A stretch of 64,000 nt of DNA from Sphingomonas sinipercae (GTDB lineage: Bacteria; Pseudomonadota; Alphaproteobacteria; Sphingomonadales; Sphingomonadaceae): NCBI RefSeq assembly GCF_011302055.1, contig NZ_CP049871.1, forward strand, positions 1,384,501 to 1,448,500, read 5' to 3'. The notes beneath the pieces are model-generated. The model saw only the letters and a list, made by a program, of their open reading frames with translations. It was not told the origin of the DNA and did no database searches. Made by a program: the position numbers and the translations under genes. Below, piece by piece: positions 20,275 to 29,050 of this stretch (the first letter of the stretch is position 1; the number at the start of each line of letters is the position of its first letter).

Positions 20275-20753
20275 TATGCGCCCACCTTGTTCTTGCGATT
20301 CATCGAGCCGACGTCGAGCGGCTGCGGGCTCTGCCCGGCATGGGGATGCTCGGTGCCGTTGTAGAGGTGCAGCGCACGCATCTGGTCGCGGCCCAGCGGA
20401 CCGCGCGGAATCATGCGCTCAACAGCCTTCTCAAGCACCCGCTCAGGGAAACGCCCTTCGAGTACCTTGCCCGCGGTGATTTCCTTGAGCCCGCCGGCGT
20501 AACCGGTGTGCTTGTAATAAATCTTCTGGTCCAGCTTGCGGCCGGTGAACTTCACCTTGTCGGCGTTGATGACGACGACATGATCGCCGCAATCGACGTG
20601 CGGGGTGAAGCTCGGCTTGTGCTTGCCGCGCAGGATGTTGGCGATAATCGTCGCGACGCGCCCGACCACCAAACCGTCGGCATCGATCAGATGCCATTTC
20701 TTATCGACCTCAGCCGGCTTGACCGACTTGGTCGTCTTCATCAGCGCCTTCAT
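20274..20753 (-). CDS. rplM: 50S ribosomal protein L13
   Basis: 159 residues with L13 landmarks: [39 protein letters not shown] and [21 protein letters not shown], ending in a short basic tail. The chosen ATG at 20753 has an AGAGG ribosome site; the open frame continues 31 codons upstream without ribosomal sequence. First gene of the rplM-rpsI operon. Confidence 0.97.
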   Translation of the reverse strand: MKALMKTTKSVKPAEVDKKWHLIDADGLVVGRVATIIANILRGKHKPSFTPHVDCGDHVVVINADKVKFTGRKLDQKIYYKHTGYAGGLKEITAGKVLEGRFPERVLEKAVERMIPRGPLGRDQMRALHLYNGTEHPHAGQSPQPLDVGSMNRKNKVGA

Positions 20754-20873
20754 GGCGTTTCTGCCTCTTCTAACGAGAAAAGCGACGCACTTCAGGCGCC
20801 GCCGTCGAGCGGCCGAATGACAGAGAGGTGGCAATTCGTCAAGCAAACAGCGGACTTGCTGACGGGTATTATA

Positions 20874-21197
20874 TTACCGCAGGGATCGAACGCCGGACTC
20901 GACCCACTCGCTGAAGCCCCTCGCCGCCTGGTCGACCGGCCACTGGGTAATCGCTGGCACCTCATAACTGTGAAGCTCGGCGATGCGGGCGATCAAGCTG
21001 TCCGCGGCCGCAGCCGTCGTCTTGAGGATTGCAGGCGTTTCGTCGGTGACTTCGACCTTGCCTTGCCAGCGATAGATCGACCGGCACGGCGCGAGAATAT
21101 TGATGCAGGCGGCGAGCTGCTCTTCAACGACCTGCCGCCCGACCCGCTCGGCCTCCTCGACGCCCGCAAAGGTGCAGTAGATGGAAACGACGCTCAT
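20874..21197 (-). CDS. cutA: CutA-family divalent-cation tolerance protein
   Basis: 107-residue trimeric CutA-like protein. It shows LAACINILAPCRSIYRWQGKVE and the later HSYEVPAITQWPV block, both diagnostic. The start ATG at 21197 overlaps the upstream ctaA stop by 4 nt (ATGA), so it is coupled to heme A synthase. The exact role of CutA proteins is unsettled; the copper link in E. coli suggests metal homeostasis, which would suit a cytochrome-oxidase assembly neighbour (inference). Confidence 0.92.
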   Translation of the reverse strand: MSVVSIYCTFAGVEEAERVGRQVVEEQLAACINILAPCRSIYRWQGKVEVTDETPAILKTTAAAADSLIARIAELHSYEVPAITQWPVDQAARGFSEWVESGVRSLR

Positions 21198-22264
21198 CGC
21201 GTCCGGCCGACAACGTGCGCGCCCCACACGCAGGCGACGAGCACGAGTGCGCCGACGGCCTGGTGAAGTGCGGCCAGCCAGATGGCGACGCCGGTCATTA
21301 CCGTGGCGATACCGATGATGATCTGGGTCCCGAAGGCCGAGTGGATCGCGACCGAGGCGCGGCGGCCGTCGGCACCTTTCACCTTGCGCGCAAACAGGAC
21401 GAGCGCGGCGACCATCACCCATGCCCACCAACGGTGGACGAAGTGGACCAGGTACGGATCGTTGGCGAAGGCGAACAAGGCGCCCTTCGACCAATCGACG
21501 CCTTCCGGGAAAAGGCGGTCGTTCATCAGCGGCCAGGTGTTTGCCACTTGCCCGGCGTTGAGCCCTGCCACCCACGCCCCGTAGAGCAACTGGACAAACA
21601 GCACGCCAAGGGCGCCAACGGCAACGGCGGTCAATCGCGCCGGTTGATCCCGACCGGTTATTGCAAGCCGGCGCAAATCCAGCGCGAACCAGATCAATGC
21701 GCCCATGATGGTCAGCGCCAGCAGCAAATGCGCGGCAAGCCGAAAGTGGCTGACGTCGGTCCGGTCGGCGAGCCCGGAGCTCACCATATACCAGCCAAGC
21801 GCGCCTTGCAGACCTCCCAGCACCAGCAGGCCCACCATCTTCCAGCCGTAACCCCGCGGAATTTCGCGGCGGACGGCGAACCACAGCAACGGTAGCGCGA
21901 ACACCACCCCGATCAGCCGGCCCAGCAGCCGGTGAACGAATTCCCACCAGAAGATCTGCCTGAACTGGGCGAGCGTCATGCCCGCGGGTCCATTGATCTC
22001 CTTATATTCCGGAATCTGCTTGTAGAGGTCGAACGCACGCTCCCAATCCGCATGGGTCAAGGGCGGGATCGCCCCGGAAACCGGCTTCCACTCGGTGATC
22101 GACAAGCCGCTTTCGGTCAGGCGGGTGATGCCCCCGACAACGACCATCGCGAACACCATTGTGGCGACGAGAAACAAAAGGTTGGAAAGCGCCAGCGGCT
22201 TCGGGTTGGCCCCTCGGGCGGAAGGCGCCGGGCGGGCGAGCGTCGAGGTCATGAGGCGGGGCAT
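21194..22264 (-). CDS. ctaA: heme A synthase (COX15/CtaA)
   Basis: Membrane enzyme converting heme O to heme A for aa3-type cytochrome oxidase. 356 residues with about eight transmembrane segments arranged as two four-helix halves. Seen: VGGITRLTESGLSITEWKPV after helix 1, the histidine motifs EFVHRLLGR, FRLAAHL, HFVHRWWAW and AALHQAVGA, which supply heme ligands. The start is ambiguous: ATG at 22264 or the ATG four codons later (22252); neither has a strong ribosome site. Downstream it is coupled to cutA. Confidence 0.93.
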   Translation of the reverse strand: MPRLMTSTLARPAPSARGANPKPLALSNLLFLVATMVFAMVVVGGITRLTESGLSITEWKPVSGAIPPLTHADWERAFDLYKQIPEYKEINGPAGMTLAQFRQIFWWEFVHRLLGRLIGVVFALPLLWFAVRREIPRGYGWKMVGLLVLGGLQGALGWYMVSSGLADRTDVSHFRLAAHLLLALTIMGALIWFALDLRRLAITGRDQPARLTAVAVGALGVLFVQLLYGAWVAGLNAGQVANTWPLMNDRLFPEGVDWSKGALFAFANDPYLVHFVHRWWAWVMVAALVLFARKVKGADGRRASVAIHSAFGTQIIIGIATVMTGVAIWLAALHQAVGALVLVACVWGAHVVGRTR

Positions 22265-22353
22265 ATGCACTCGACCAACCGCCGTCACAAGTCGTCGAAC
22301 GGATGCAGATGTGATGTTGTAACCTGACCGAAGGCGGGTTATATCGTCGCCCG

Positions 22354-22722
22354 ATGCCGCAGCAGTTTCTTCATACCCGCGCTCTCGACCGAGTCGCCAT
22401 CGGCATTTCTGGGCTTTGTCTTGTGCACTGTCTCGGTACCGCAGTGGCGCTTGGCCTGCTGGCCAGCGCCGGCGGAGTCCTTGGCGCACCGATCATCCAT
22501 GAAGTCGGGTTGACGCTGGCGATGGCTCTTGGCGCGATCGCCCTTGGGCGCGGCGTCCTCGATCATGGGTTCATGATGCCCAGCGCGGTCGGCGCCCTGG
22601 GCCTCGGGGTGATGGGCGGGGCGTTGCAGCTTCCCCACGACGGCAGCGAGGCGCTTTACACGGTCATCGGCGTCGGGCTGCTCGCCCTTGGGCACCGGCT
22701 CAACTTCCTGGCCGCCGAGTAG
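22354..22722 (+). CDS. MerC-domain membrane protein
   Basis: 122-residue protein with about four hydrophobic helices and the metal-binding motif CLVHC in the first helix, which identifies the MerC domain. In mercury operons MerC imports Hg(II); no other mer genes are present here. Its position 38 bp upstream of a Zur-like Fur regulator suggests a metal-handling role, perhaps zinc (inference). ATG at 22354. Confidence 0.82.
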   Translation: MPQQFLHTRALDRVAIGISGLCLVHCLGTAVALGLLASAGGVLGAPIIHEVGLTLAMALGAIALGRGVLDHGFMMPSAVGALGLGVMGGALQLPHDGSEALYTVIGVGLLALGHRLNFLAAE

Positions 22723-22760
22723 GCGTTGCCGCGGCCCGGTCGCGGGCCTATCTTACAGCC

Positions 22761-23222
22761 ATGTCCGCGCACACCCACCAGCTTCATCATGGCGAATCGT
22801 TGCTTGAGGCGGCGCAAAGCCGCCTTGAGGACAAGGGCGAGCAATGGACGGAAATGCGCTCCAACGTTTTCGAAACGCTCGCCGGCTTCGACCGTCCCGC
22901 AAGCGCCTATGACATCGCCGAAGCCGTTTCGAAGTCGCAGGGCCGCCGCGTCGCTGCAAACAGCGTCTACCGGATCCTCGACCTGTTCGTCGCAGCCAAT
23001 CTGGTGCGGCGGGTGGAAAGCGCCAATGCCTATATCGCCAACCAGCACCCGGACTGCCTGCATGACTGCATCTTCCTGATCTGCGACAATTGCGGACAGG
23101 CCGTGCACCTGGATGACGACAAGGTGTCCGGCGGCATTCGTGAAGCGGCCGCCGGCGCCGGCTTTGCCGCCCGGCAGCCCGTCATTGAGGTGCGCGGGAC
23201 CTGCGGCGATTGCGGCGAATAA
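22761..23222 (+). CDS. zur: Fur-family transcriptional regulator, Zur-like
   Basis: 153 residues. N-terminal winged helix (about residues 25-90: the ANSVYRILDLFVAANLVRRV segment is the recognition region) and a C-terminal dimerisation/metal domain with Cys108-Cys111 (ICDNCG) and Cys148-Cys151 (CGDCGE) plus the HPDCLHDC block. The paired CxxC structural zinc site fits Zur or Fur; the MerC-like neighbour makes a Zur role plausible, not proven. Probably co-transcribed with the merC-like gene. Confidence 0.85.
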   Translation: MSAHTHQLHHGESLLEAAQSRLEDKGEQWTEMRSNVFETLAGFDRPASAYDIAEAVSKSQGRRVAANSVYRILDLFVAANLVRRVESANAYIANQHPDCLHDCIFLICDNCGQAVHLDDDKVSGGIREAAAGAGFAARQPVIEVRGTCGDCGE

Positions 23223-23316
23223 GCCTCGCCTGAGCAAACCCTGAGCATTCGCTGAAAAACCTCGCCTTTGGGCTAGGGCCGGTGACATCGTGGTGGCTTC
23301 GGGATAAGCGGAAATC

Positions 23317-25239
23317 ATGTCAGACCGGCCCGATACGCCCCTGCTCGACCAGGTTCAGTTTCCCAGCGACATCCGCTCCTTGAGCAAGGAGCAGCTGCGC
23401 CAGCTGTCCGACGAGCTCCGGGAAGAGATGATCTCCGCCGTTTCCGTAACCGGCGGGCACCTTGGCGCTGGCCTCGGCGTCGTCGAGCTTACCGTCGCGG
23501 CCCACTATGTCTTCGACACACCGAACGACAAATTGATCTGGGACGTCGGCCACCAGGCCTATCCGCACAAGATCGTCACCGGCCGGCGCGACCGCATCCG
23601 CACCTTACGCCAGGGCGGCGGCCTGTCCGGTTTCACCAAGCGCAGCGAGAGCGAATACGACCCGTTCGGAGCAGCGCACAGCTCGACCTCCATCTCCGCC
23701 GCGCTCGGCTTTGCCATCGCCAACAAGCTGACCGGCAACCCTGGCAAGGCGATTGCGGTCATTGGCGACGGCGCGATGAGCGCCGGCATGGCCTATGAAG
23801 CGATGAACAACGCCGAGGCGGCCGGCAACCGCCTGGTCGTCATCCTCAACGACAATGACATGTCGATCGCGCCGCCCGTTGGGTCGTTGCGCAACGCGCT
23901 GGCGCGGCTCGTCTCCTCCAACAAATATCTGACGCCGCGCAAGCTGGCGCAGAAGCTCGCGCGAGCGATGCCGGCACCGCTTCACCGCACTGCCCGGCGG
24001 GTCGAGGAATATGCGCGGGGCCTCGTTACCGGCGGCACCTTGTTCGACGAACTCGGCTTTTATTACGTTGGCCCGGTCGACGGGCACGATGTCAACGCGT
24101 TGGTCGAAGTGCTTGAAAACGTTCGCGATGCCGAAGTTGGGCCAATGCTGGTTCATGTCGTCACGCAAAAGGGCAAAGGCTACGGCCCGGCCGAGAGCAG
24201 CGCCGACAAATACCATGGCGTCGTCAAGTTCGACGTCGTGTCGGGCAAGCAGGCCAAGGCGGCCGCCGGCGCGCCATCCTACCAGAACGTGTTCGGCGAA
24301 ACGCTGGCGAAGCTGGCGGAGACCGACGACCGGATTTGCGCGATCACCGCGGCGATGCCCTCAGGCACCGGCGTCGACAAGTTCGCCACTGCCCACCCCG
24401 ACCGCGCGTTCGATGTCGGCATCGCCGAGCAGCATGGCGTCACCTTCGCCGCCGGCCTTGCCGCGCAAGGGATGCGCCCGTTCGTGGCCATTTATTCGAC
24501 CTTCCTGCAGCGCGCTTACGACCAGGTCGTCCACGATGTCGCGATCCAGAACTTGCCGGTCCGCTTTGCGATGGACCGCGCCGGCCTGGTCGGGGCCGAC
24601 GGTGCGACCCACGCGGGCAGCTTCGACCTCGCTTACCTGTGCACCCTCCCCAATTTCGTTGTCATGGCCCCCTCGGACGAGGCCGAGCTCGTCCACATGG
24701 TCAAGACGATGGCGGAACATGACGGCGGCCCGATCGCCGTCCGCTACCCGCGCGGTGAAGGACGCGGCGTGCAGCTGCCCGAGACGCCGCAGGTGCTGGA
24801 AATCGGCAAGGGCCGTATCGTTCGCGAAGGCAAGAAGGTCGCCATCCTCGCGCTCGGCACCCGGCTTGAGGAAGCGGAGAAGGCGGCCGACCAGCTGGAG
24901 GCGAAGGGCCTGTCGACCACGGTCGCCGATCTCCGCTTCGCCAAGCCGCTCGACAGCGCTTTGATTCGCAAGTTGATGACCACGCACGAAGTTGTCGTGA
25001 CCGTCGAGGAAGCCGCGATCGGTGGTCTCGGCGCCCATGTCCTGACCCTTGCAAGCGACGAAGGCCTCACCGACGCTGGCCTGAAGGTCCGCACGATGCG
25101 CCTTCCCGACCGCTTCCAGGATCACGACAAGCCCGAGAAGCAATATGACGAAGCCGGCCTCAACGCGCCGCACATCGTCGAAACGGTACTCAAGGCGCTG
25201 CGCATCAACAGCGCCGGCGTCGAAGAGGTGCGGGCGTAG
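23317..25239 (+). CDS. dxs: 1-deoxy-D-xylulose-5-phosphate synthase
   Basis: Thiamine-diphosphate enzyme, first step of the MEP isoprenoid pathway (pyruvate plus glyceraldehyde-3-phosphate). 640 residues: [20 protein letters not shown], the TPP/Mg block [15 protein letters not shown] plus [12 protein letters not shown], then the pyrimidine-binding domain ([33 protein letters not shown]) and the C-terminal transketolase domain. ATG at 23317. First gene of a long plus-strand run; the stop TAG overlaps the start region of tlyA. Confidence 0.97.
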   Translation: MSDRPDTPLLDQVQFPSDIRSLSKEQLRQLSDELREEMISAVSVTGGHLGAGLGVVELTVAAHYVFDTPNDKLIWDVGHQAYPHKIVTGRRDRIRTLRQGGGLSGFTKRSESEYDPFGAAHSSTSISAALGFAIANKLTGNPGKAIAVIGDGAMSAGMAYEAMNNAEAAGNRLVVILNDNDMSIAPPVGSLRNALARLVSSNKYLTPRKLAQKLARAMPAPLHRTARRVEEYARGLVTGGTLFDELGFYYVGPVDGHDVNALVEVLENVRDAEVGPMLVHVVTQKGKGYGPAESSADKYHGVVKFDVVSGKQAKAAAGAPSYQNVFGETLAKLAETDDRICAITAAMPSGTGVDKFATAHPDRAFDVGIAEQHGVTFAAGLAAQGMRPFVAIYSTFLQRAYDQVVHDVAIQNLPVRFAMDRAGLVGADGATHAGSFDLAYLCTLPNFVVMAPSDEAELVHMVKTMAEHDGGPIAVRYPRGEGRGVQLPETPQVLEIGKGRIVREGKKVAILALGTRLEEAEKAADQLEAKGLSTTVADLRFAKPLDSALIRKLMTTHEVVVTVEEAAIGGLGAHVLTLASDEGLTDAGLKVRTMRLPDRFQDHDKPEKQYDEAGLNAPHIVETVLKALRINSAGVEEVRA

Positions 25240-25973
25240 CCAAAATTCGGGCAGACCAGCTGCTCGTCATCCGCGGACTGGCGGAGAGCCGGTCGCGGGC
25301 GCAGGCGCTGATCATGGCCGGCACCGTCTTCTCGGGGGAGCGCAAGCTGGCGAAAGCGGGCGATACGCTGGCCGAGGACGCAGCGCTGGAAGTGCGTGGC
25401 AAGGATCATCCCTGGGTGTCGCGTGGCGGGGTCAAGCTTGATCACGGACTCACGCACTTCGGCTTCGATGTCGCCGGGGCGGTTGCGCTGGACATCGGCA
25501 GTTCGACGGGCGGCTTTACCGACGTGTTGCTCAGTCGCGGCGCAGCAAAGGTGTACGCCGTCGACGTCGGCACCAACCAGCTTGCGTGGAAGCTTCGGCA
25601 GGACGAGCGCGTGGTGGTGCACGAACAGACCAACGCTCGCACGCTCGACCGCGAGACGATCGGCGAAGCCATTGACATCGTCACCTGCGACGCAAGCTTC
25701 ATTTCGCTCACCAAGGTTTTGGAATCACCGCTGAAACTTGCCCGCGCCGGCGCCAGGCTCGTCGCTCTGGTCAAGCCGCAGTTCGAAGCCGGCCGGGCCG
25801 AAGTCGGCAAGGGCGGAGTTGTCCGCGATCCGCTGGTTCACCAGCGGGTTTGCGCGGAAAGCAGCGCGTGGGTGCAATCGCAGGGGTGGCGCGTTGTCGG
25901 CGTGACCGAAAGCCCGATCACCGGGCCTGAAGGCAATATCGAATTCCTGCTGGGAGCTGAAAAGAATGGCTGA
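25236..25973 (+). CDS. tlyA: TlyA-family rRNA (cytidine-2'-O)-methyltransferase/hemolysin
   Basis: S4 RNA-binding domain (about residues 4-65, [20 protein letters not shown]) followed by an FtsJ-like SAM methyltransferase ([39 protein letters not shown]). About 245 residues if the complete S4 domain is included, the normal size. The conserved N-terminus begins at 25236, where the codon is GTA; no ATG, GTG or TTG exists in frame between the previous in-frame stop (25146) and an ATG at 25314, which would delete about 26 residues of the S4 domain. A GAGGTG site ends five bases before 25236; ATT at 25245 is another possible start. The exact start is uncertain. Confidence 0.85.
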   Translation, partial: VAKIRADQLLVIRGLAESRSRAQALIMAGTVFSGERKLAKAGDTLAEDAALEVRGKDHPWVSRGGVKLDHGLTHFGFDVAGAVALDIGSSTGGFTDVLLSRGAAKVYAVDVGTNQLAWKLRQDERVVVHEQTNARTLDRETIGEAIDIVTCDASFISLTKVLESPLKLARAGARLVALVKPQFEAGRAEVGKGGVVRDPLVHQRVCAESSAWVQSQGWRVVGVTESPITGPEGNIEFLLGAEKNG

Positions 25974-26499
25974 AACGATCGCTGACTCGGGTCCACGCAA
26001 ACCATGGTGGAAGCTGGCGCTGATCACGGTGCCGGCGATCGTGCTGCTTGGGTCGGCGTCCGGGTTGCTGTCCAATTCGGGCTATGAAAACGGCTGGTTC
26101 ATCCAGCTCGACAAGCCCTTTTTCATGCCTCCGGGCTGGGCCTTCGGGGTAGTCTGGCCGATCCTTTACGTGCTGCTCGGCCTGTCGCTGGCAATGATCC
26201 TGGCCGAGCCGCCATCGGTCGCCCGGCGCAAGGGGCTGATCCTCTTTTTCGTCCAGCTGGTACTTAACTTTGCCTGGTCGCCGATGTTCTTTGCCGCACA
26301 TCTGATCAAGCCGGCACTGATGACGATCGTCGTCATGGCTGCGATCGCCGCGATGGCTGCAGGCCAATTTTGGCGGATTCGCCCACTGGCGGGCGCGCTG
26401 ATGGTTCCCTATCTGGCGTGGCTATGCTTCGCGGCGTCCCTCAATGCCGCGATCGACCGCCTCAACCCCGGCGCCGGCGCTTCCCTGTTCGGCGGATAG
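25966..26499 (+). CDS. tspO: TspO/MBR family protein (tryptophan-rich sensory protein)
   Basis: 177-residue outer-membrane or membrane protein with five helices, homologous to the mitochondrial translocator protein, which binds porphyrins and regulates pigment genes in photosynthetic alphaproteobacteria. Seen: FFMPPGWAFGVVWPILYVLLG and LNFAWSPMFF, both family hallmarks. ATG at 25966 with a GGGAG site; overlaps tlyA by 8 nt. The N-terminal ~17 residues are polar before the first helix. Confidence 0.9.
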   Translation: MAETIADSGPRKPWWKLALITVPAIVLLGSASGLLSNSGYENGWFIQLDKPFFMPPGWAFGVVWPILYVLLGLSLAMILAEPPSVARRKGLILFFVQLVLNFAWSPMFFAAHLIKPALMTIVVMAAIAAMAAGQFWRIRPLAGALMVPYLAWLCFAASLNAAIDRLNPGAGASLFGG

Positions 26500-26509
26500 G
26501 AGATTCAGC

Positions 26510-26815
26510 ATGCAGTCAGAAAATCGGCTGTTCGACGATTTCGTGAAAATGGTGAACGGCTTTGCCGGCACGGTGGCGGGCATGGGCCGTGAAGCGGAAT
26601 CGTCAACGCGCGAGAAGATGCGCGAATGGATCGGCGGGATGGATTTCGTCGGCCGCGACGAGTTCGAGGCGGTCAAGGCAATGGCGGCGGCCGCACGCGA
26701 CGAAAATGAGGCCCTAAAAGGCCGCATTGCAGCGCTCGAGGCCCAGGCGGCTGGTGTCGCGGCAGGGGCAAAGCGGGCATCGAAGCCGAAGACGAATCCG
26801 GAGCCCAAGCCCTGA
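26510..26815 (+). CDS. ubiK: UbiK-like accessory factor (BMFP domain)
   Basis: 101-residue small helical protein of the BMFP/DUF526 family; UbiK assists the ubiquinone-biosynthesis metabolon in enterobacteria. It has an N-terminal amphipathic helix (NRLFDDFVKMVNGFAGTVAGM), then FVGRDEFEAVKAM and a coiled coil (about 60-85), with a Lys/Pro tail. ATG at 26510 follows AGGAG by seven bases; the frame is open upstream inside tspO. Its stop overlaps the CTG proposed for the next gene (CTGA). Confidence 0.86.
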   Translation: MQSENRLFDDFVKMVNGFAGTVAGMGREAESSTREKMREWIGGMDFVGRDEFEAVKAMAAAARDENEALKGRIAALEAQAAGVAAGAKRASKPKTNPEPKP

Positions 26816-27321
26816 GCGACATCGAAACCGGCGAGGAGCGCGACGACGGCGCTCCGATCGAGATTCTCGAGCAGTATTTCGAAGCCCGCGGTTGGCCGTG
26901 TGAACGGTCGGCCGAAGGCGAAATCGTCGCGTCCGCGTCCGGCAGCTGGGCGCAATATGAATTTCGCGGCGTCTGGCGGCCGGAAGACCAGGTGCTTCAA
27001 TTCCTGGCGTTTCCCGACATCAAGGTCGCGCCGGAAAAGCGCTCGGCGATTTACGAATCGCTCGGCCTGATCAACGAGCAGCTGTGGCTCGGCCATTTCG
27101 AAATGTGGTCGGGATCGGGACTGGTCGTGTTCCGCCATGCGACCATCCTGGACGCGCGAGAAAGCGATGGTCTGACGATCGAGCAGGCCGAAGCCATTTC
27201 CGAAGCCGCACTGGAAGAATGCGAACGCTTCTATCCGGTTTTCCAGTTCGTCTTGTGGGGCGGCAAGTCGCCGGGCGAAGCGATCGCCGCAGCGCTGATC
27301 GACACCCACGGCGAGGCGTAA
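26812..27321 (+). CDS. YbjN-domain protein with probable CTG start
   Basis: 169 residues of the YbjN/type III secretion chaperone-like fold (family role unclear). Conserved-looking segments: IEILEQYFEARGW, QYEFRGVWRP, LQFLAFPDIKV, LINEQLWLGHFEMW, FYPVFQFVLWGGKSP. The homologous-looking N-terminus begins at 26812 with CTG in a CTGA overlap with the ubiK stop; GGAG lies eight bases upstream. The only standard start in frame is GTG at 26992, which would remove 60 residues of the domain. I therefore annotate from the CTG. A single base error at this codon is the alternative. Confidence 0.8.
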   Translation: MSDIETGEERDDGAPIEILEQYFEARGWPCERSAEGEIVASASGSWAQYEFRGVWRPEDQVLQFLAFPDIKVAPEKRSAIYESLGLINEQLWLGHFEMWSGSGLVVFRHATILDARESDGLTIEQAEAISEAALEECERFYPVFQFVLWGGKSPGEAIAAALIDTHGEA

Positions 27322-27322
27322 G

Positions 27323-28129
27323 GTGCAGCTTCCCTCTCCGACCTGGCTGGTTGGCTGCGGCAACATGGCCGGCGCGATGGTCGAGGGCTGGCGGATTGCC
27401 GGTATCGATCTTTCGACCGCGATTGCGATCCGGCCCAGCGGACGGCCGGTTGAAGGCGTGCGTACCGTCACCGCAATCGGCCAGGCCGGACCCTCGCCCG
27501 CCCTCGTCCTGCTCGGTTTCAAGCCGCAGCAGCTCGATAGCGTCGCTCCGGAGCTTGCGCCCCACCTGACGGAACGGACTACCGTCGTTTCGATCCTGGC
27601 TGGCGTTGAAGCTGCAAGCCTGAAGCAGCGCTTCCCCGGCGCGAAGATCGTGCGCGCCATCCCGAACCTGCCGGTCGCCATTCGGCGCGGCTTTGTCGGC
27701 CTTTATAGCGACGATATCCAAGCCGACTCGCAAAGCGCCCTGGCACAATTGTTTTCGGCGCTTGGCATGGCGCTTTGGACGGATAGCGAGAAGACACTCG
27801 GCGGGATGGGCGCGGTCGGCGGCGCCGGCCCGGCCTACGTCGCCCGCTTCATCGATGCCATCGCCAAGGCAGGCGTGGCGCAGGGCCTTCCCGAACAAAC
27901 CGCCTTTGCCATCGCCCTTGAAACCGTCTTCGGAACGGCCTGGCTCGCTTCCAGCACTCGCGAAACGATGGACCAGCTCGCCCGGCGCGTCGCCAGCCCC
28001 AAGGGGACGACGGAGGCCGGGCTTGCCGTTCTGGATGGCGGACAGGCGCTCGACCGGTTGGTGGAGGAGACGATCGAAGCCGCGGCGGCGCGCGGGCGCT
28101 CGCTTGCCCAGGATGCGCGCCTGCCCTAG
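27323..28129 (+). CDS. proC: pyrroline-5-carboxylate reductase
   Basis: Last step of proline biosynthesis, NAD(P)H-dependent. 268 residues: N-terminal Rossmann start LVGCGNMAGAMVEGW, the VSILAGVEAASL and RAIPNLPVAIRRG blocks, and the C-terminal helical signature around GGAGPAYVARFIDAI and SPKGTTEAGLAVL. Starts with GTG at 27323, one base after the YbjN stop. In the same window putA degrades proline through the same intermediate. Confidence 0.92.
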   Translation: MQLPSPTWLVGCGNMAGAMVEGWRIAGIDLSTAIAIRPSGRPVEGVRTVTAIGQAGPSPALVLLGFKPQQLDSVAPELAPHLTERTTVVSILAGVEAASLKQRFPGAKIVRAIPNLPVAIRRGFVGLYSDDIQADSQSALAQLFSALGMALWTDSEKTLGGMGAVGGAGPAYVARFIDAIAKAGVAQGLPEQTAFAIALETVFGTAWLASSTRETMDQLARRVASPKGTTEAGLAVLDGGQALDRLVEETIEAAAARGRSLAQDARLP

Positions 28130-28157
28130 TCCGCTCGCCGGGGAAACAGGGAACGAC

Positions 28158-29048
28158 ATGGCGGACACGCAGACCTTTCACGATCGGGACGGCTGGATCT
28201 GGTTCGACGGCAAATTGGTGCCGTGGCGGGAAGCGAAAGTTCACGTCCTCACTCACGCCCTCCATTACGCTTCGTCGGTGTTCGAGGGGCAGCGCGCGTA
28301 CAACGGGCGGATCTTCAAGCTCGGCGAGCATTGCCAGCGGTTGCGCCGGAGCGCCGAACTGCTGGGCTTCGAAGTTCCCTGGAACGTCGAGCAACTGGGG
28401 GACGCCTGCAACGAGGTCCTCACCGCCAACGCGATGACCGACGCCTACATGCGCCCGGTGGCTTGGCTCGGATCGGAAAAAATGGGCGTCTCGCCGACCG
28501 GCGCGAAGGTGCATGTGGCGATCGCCGCGTGGGAATGGGGCAAGTATTTCGACGCGGACAAGGCGGCCAAAGGCATCCGCCTCACGCTCGCGCCGTGGCG
28601 CCGCCCGGCCCCCTATACCGCCCCCGTCCATTCGAAGGCATCCGGCCTCTACATGATCGCATCGCTGTCGCGGAAGCATGCGGAAGACACCGGCTTCGAC
28701 GACGCCCTGATGTTCGACTGGCGCGGCCAGGTGGCCGAAGCGACCGGCGCCAATGCCTTTTTCATTCGCGAAGGCGTGCTCTACACGCCGACGCCCGACT
28801 GCTTCCTCGACGGGATCACCCGGCGCACTGTGATCGACCTGGCCCGGCGCCGCGGCGTCGAGGTCGTCGAGCGCGCGATCTGGCCGGAAGAGCTAGAAAG
28901 CTTCGAGCAGATGTTCCTCACCGGAAGCGCTGCCGAAGTGACCCCGGTCGGTTCCGCCGGGCCATGGACCTTCGAAGTCGGCGACCTCACCCGCCAACTT
29001 GCCAAGGACTATGACGACTTGGTCAACGGGCGCCTGGCCGACCGCTGA
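28158..29048 (+). CDS. ilvE: branched-chain amino acid aminotransferase
   Basis: Fold-type IV PLP enzyme of 296 residues making Leu, Ile and Val from their 2-oxo acids. N-terminal WIWFDGKLVPWREAKVHVLTHAL, YASSVFEGQRAY, the PLP lysine in VHSKASGLYM, and the C-terminal EATGANAFFIREGVLYTP and FLTGSAAEVTPV. ATG at 28158 with GGGAACGAC before it. Third amino-acid gene in this run. Confidence 0.93.
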   Translation: MADTQTFHDRDGWIWFDGKLVPWREAKVHVLTHALHYASSVFEGQRAYNGRIFKLGEHCQRLRRSAELLGFEVPWNVEQLGDACNEVLTANAMTDAYMRPVAWLGSEKMGVSPTGAKVHVAIAAWEWGKYFDADKAAKGIRLTLAPWRRPAPYTAPVHSKASGLYMIASLSRKHAEDTGFDDALMFDWRGQVAEATGANAFFIREGVLYTPTPDCFLDGITRRTVIDLARRRGVEVVERAIWPEELESFEQMFLTGSAAEVTPVGSAGPWTFEVGDLTRQLAKDYDDLVNGRLADR

Positions 29049-29050
29049 GC

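Noticed and set aside
20874..21947. long minus-strand frame starting upstream of cutA
   Set aside because: Only the last 107 residues are CutA; the upstream part is an out-of-frame reading of ctaA.
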